From positions 1 through 7,074 of the forward strand of contig DSAJ01000130.1 in the NCBI GenBank assembly GCA_011372835.1: a stretch of DNA of 7,074 bases. The letters run 5' to 3'. Below, piece after piece: positions 5,859 through 7,074 of the stretch; the first letter of the stretch is position 1; each line of letters begins with the position of its first letter. The notes under the pieces were generated by a model. That model was not told the DNA's origin and searched no databases. It saw only the letters and a list, made by a program, of their open reading frames with translations. Position numbers and translations under genes: made by a program. Source of the DNA: Methanomicrobia archaeon (GTDB lineage Archaea > Methanobacteriota_B > Thermococci > Methanofastidiosales > NM3).

Positions 5859-7074
5859 GTGAGATGGTATATCGGTAAGGAACGTGAACCAGGTGAATCG
5901 GAGCAACCGTACTGGGGCGGGCCGCTCAGGCTTCGTCTCCCCTTCATACATTATCCCCTCGAATGGCCGGACTTCGCGCAAGGCATCATACTGTGCGTGG
6001 TGCCGCTAAGCATCATCGCGGCGCTGCAGTCCGCGTTCGGCATCGAATACGAGATCGCGCTGAGCATGGTCATCATCTATCACTTCCTGGCAATGCTTCA
6101 CACGGCGTTTGGCGACCCAAGCGTCGCCGGGTGGATCACCGCGGGCATCCCGATCTACATGACATTCATCCTCGGGTATGCCACCGAGACGAGCAAGGTG
6201 GGCGCGATACAGGCAATGATAGCACTGCAGCTCATCGTTGCAGCCATCTTCTTCATCATGGCGTTCTCGGGCGGGGCGAAGCGCCTCGTCTCACTCGTGC
6301 CTCCCGCCATCAAGTCGGGTATACTGCTCGGTGCGGGCATCGCCGCCATCGTGAGGGTCTGGGAGGACTCTGCAAGCGGCATCCAGAACGGCGTCGCCAA
6401 GTGGTCGCCGGGCCTTGGCATCGGGCCGATCTCGATATCGTTTTTGATCGCCGTCGTGCTCTCCTTTTTCATCCTCTGGTCTCCGCGTTCGCTTGCCTAC
6501 CGCAGGGAGCACAGCCTCTACGCATGGGTGGCCAAGTACGGCATTGCGCCAACGTTCATCATCGGCTACATCGTCGGTCTCGCATTGGGTGAGATCACGA
6601 TCCCCTCGGACGTGATGAAACAGGGCTGGGTGTTCATTCCCAAGGTCGGCGCCACCTACGAGGCGCTCTCGCCCTTCTCCATAGGATGGCCTTCTGCCGC
6701 GATGTTTGCCGGTGCCATCAGCACAGCCATCGTCGCATACATCCTCTCCTTCGGCGACATCCTCATCAATCAGGCGCTCATCGACGAGGCCAACGAGGCG
6801 CGAAAGGATGAGCTTGTAAAGATCGATCCCAACAGGGAGAACTTCATCTGTGGCGTGAGGAATCTCACGACGCTCTTCTATCCGTTCCTCCCGCTTGCCG
6901 GACCTCTGTGGACAGGGGCGCAGGCCATCGTCGTGAGCAGGTACAAGAACTCGACGCCAAAGGAGGAATACTCGTTCTGGGGAGGAGCGACAAGTTTCTT
7001 CTGGGGCATGGGATTCATCATGTTCCTCTATCCCCTCGTTCTCGTCGTGCAACCGGCGCTTCCCATCGGATTCG
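5859..7074 (+). CDS. Polytopic membrane permease, NCS2/UraA-fold-like (3' end outside window)
   Basis: From a GTG start the frame stays open for 405 codons to the right edge, so the gene is partial. An in-frame TAA at 5844-5846 bounds it upstream, and no ATG occurs before residue 70. After a polar, probably cytoplasmic N-terminus (1-38), about ten hydrophobic helices are visible, near 40-59, 66-83, 90-107, 117-137, 148-166, 188-207, 228-245, 278-298, 335-357 and 374-398. The segments GDPSVAGWITAGIPI (85-99), VPPAIKSGILLGAGIAAI (147-164) and FGD at 298-300, followed by a charged loop with DPNREN (323-328) and CGVRN (331-335), resemble the SLC23/SLC26 (NCS2/SulP) arrangement, in which a helix-loop of this type precedes a substrate-site half-helix. 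A nucleobase or related solute is plausible; the substrate is unknown. It lies downstream of the preQ0 genes on the same strand but has its own promoter. The transporter call is firm; the family call is from memory of motifs. Confidence 0.75.
   Translation, partial: MRWYIGKEREPGESEQPYWGGPLRLRLPFIHYPLEWPDFAQGIILCVVPLSIIAALQSAFGIEYEIALSMVIIYHFLAMLHTAFGDPSVAGWITAGIPIYMTFILGYATETSKVGAIQAMIALQLIVAAIFFIMAFSGGAKRLVSLVPPAIKSGILLGAGIAAIVRVWEDSASGIQNGVAKWSPGLGIGPISISFLIAVVLSFFILWSPRSLAYRREHSLYAWVAKYGIAPTFIIGYIVGLALGEITIPSDVMKQGWVFIPKVGATYEALSPFSIGWPSAAMFAGAISTAIVAYILSFGDILINQALIDEANEARKDELVKIDPNRENFICGVRNLTTLFYPFLPLAGPLWTGAQAIVVSRYKNSTPKEEYSFWGGATSFFWGMGFIMFLYPLVLVVQPALPIGF

Noticed and set aside
5963..6592. 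A 209-codon plus-strand frame inside the permease gene
   Set aside because: It is a frame-shifted reading of the permease, very rich in Arg and His, and has no start signal of its own.
6291..7052. A 253-codon open frame on the minus strand opposite the permease
   Set aside because: Its product is extremely rich in Arg, Asp, Glu and His, with no domain. The plus-strand frame has clear transmembrane helices, a good start signal and a promoter.
1..7074. CRISPR array, tRNA, insertion sequence, inverted terminal repeats, or a defence or DNA-modification cassette
   Set aside because: I saw no regularly spaced repeats, tRNA-like cloverleaf, transposase, integrase, or restriction or Dpd genes on either strand; nearly all bases are accounted for by the seven or eight genes described.

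Overview
This window looks like chromosomal DNA of a euryarchaeote with G+C-rich coding sequence. The evidence is a cellular archaeal family B DNA polymerase with a C-terminal PIP box, archaeal TATA-like boxes in both AT-rich intergenic gaps, ribosome binding sites of the GGTGA(TCC) type, one apparently leaderless start, and a partial protein resembling archaeal surface-protein domains. I lean towards Thermoplasmatota or a related methanogen-like lineage, but that is inference and the window has no marker that fixes it.

Layout. (1) Bases 2-550 hold the 3' end of a gene entering from the left. It encodes a beta-strand-like segment, a TPR-type helical region and a short hydrophobic C-terminus with a basic tail. 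(2) A UPF0173 metallo-beta-lactamase-fold hydrolase lies convergently on the minus strand; its 3' end overlaps the first gene by 15 bases. (3) A 47-base gap (1208-1254) separates the hydrolase from the divergent polymerase gene and must contain both promoters. (4) From 1255 to 5722 five plus-strand genes are packed with tiny gaps or overlaps: DNA polymerase B, queD, queE, queC and a type IA GTP cyclohydrolase (folE). (5) A 136-base gap carries a possible RNA hairpin, a good TATA box and a strong Shine-Dalgarno site. (6) A GTG-started polytopic membrane transporter, best matched to the NCS2/UraA-fold permeases, runs off the right edge.

The four enzymes behind the polymerase form a complete route from GTP to preQ0: FolE makes dihydroneopterin triphosphate, QueD makes 6-carboxytetrahydropterin, QueE makes 7-carboxy-7-deazaguanine, and QueC makes preQ0. 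In archaea preQ0 is normally inserted at position 15 of tRNA and converted to archaeosine. No tRNA-guanine transglycosylase, ArcS or DNA-modification (Dpd) gene is visible here, so the final use of preQ0 must be read from elsewhere in the genome.

I see no new defence or mobile system, CRISPR array, tRNA, rRNA or insertion sequence. The points most worth following up are the apparent co-transcription of a replicative-type polymerase with a full preQ0 pathway, the bacterial-type FolE, the leaderless polymerase start in a compact divergent promoter, and the uncharacterised permease next to the pathway.
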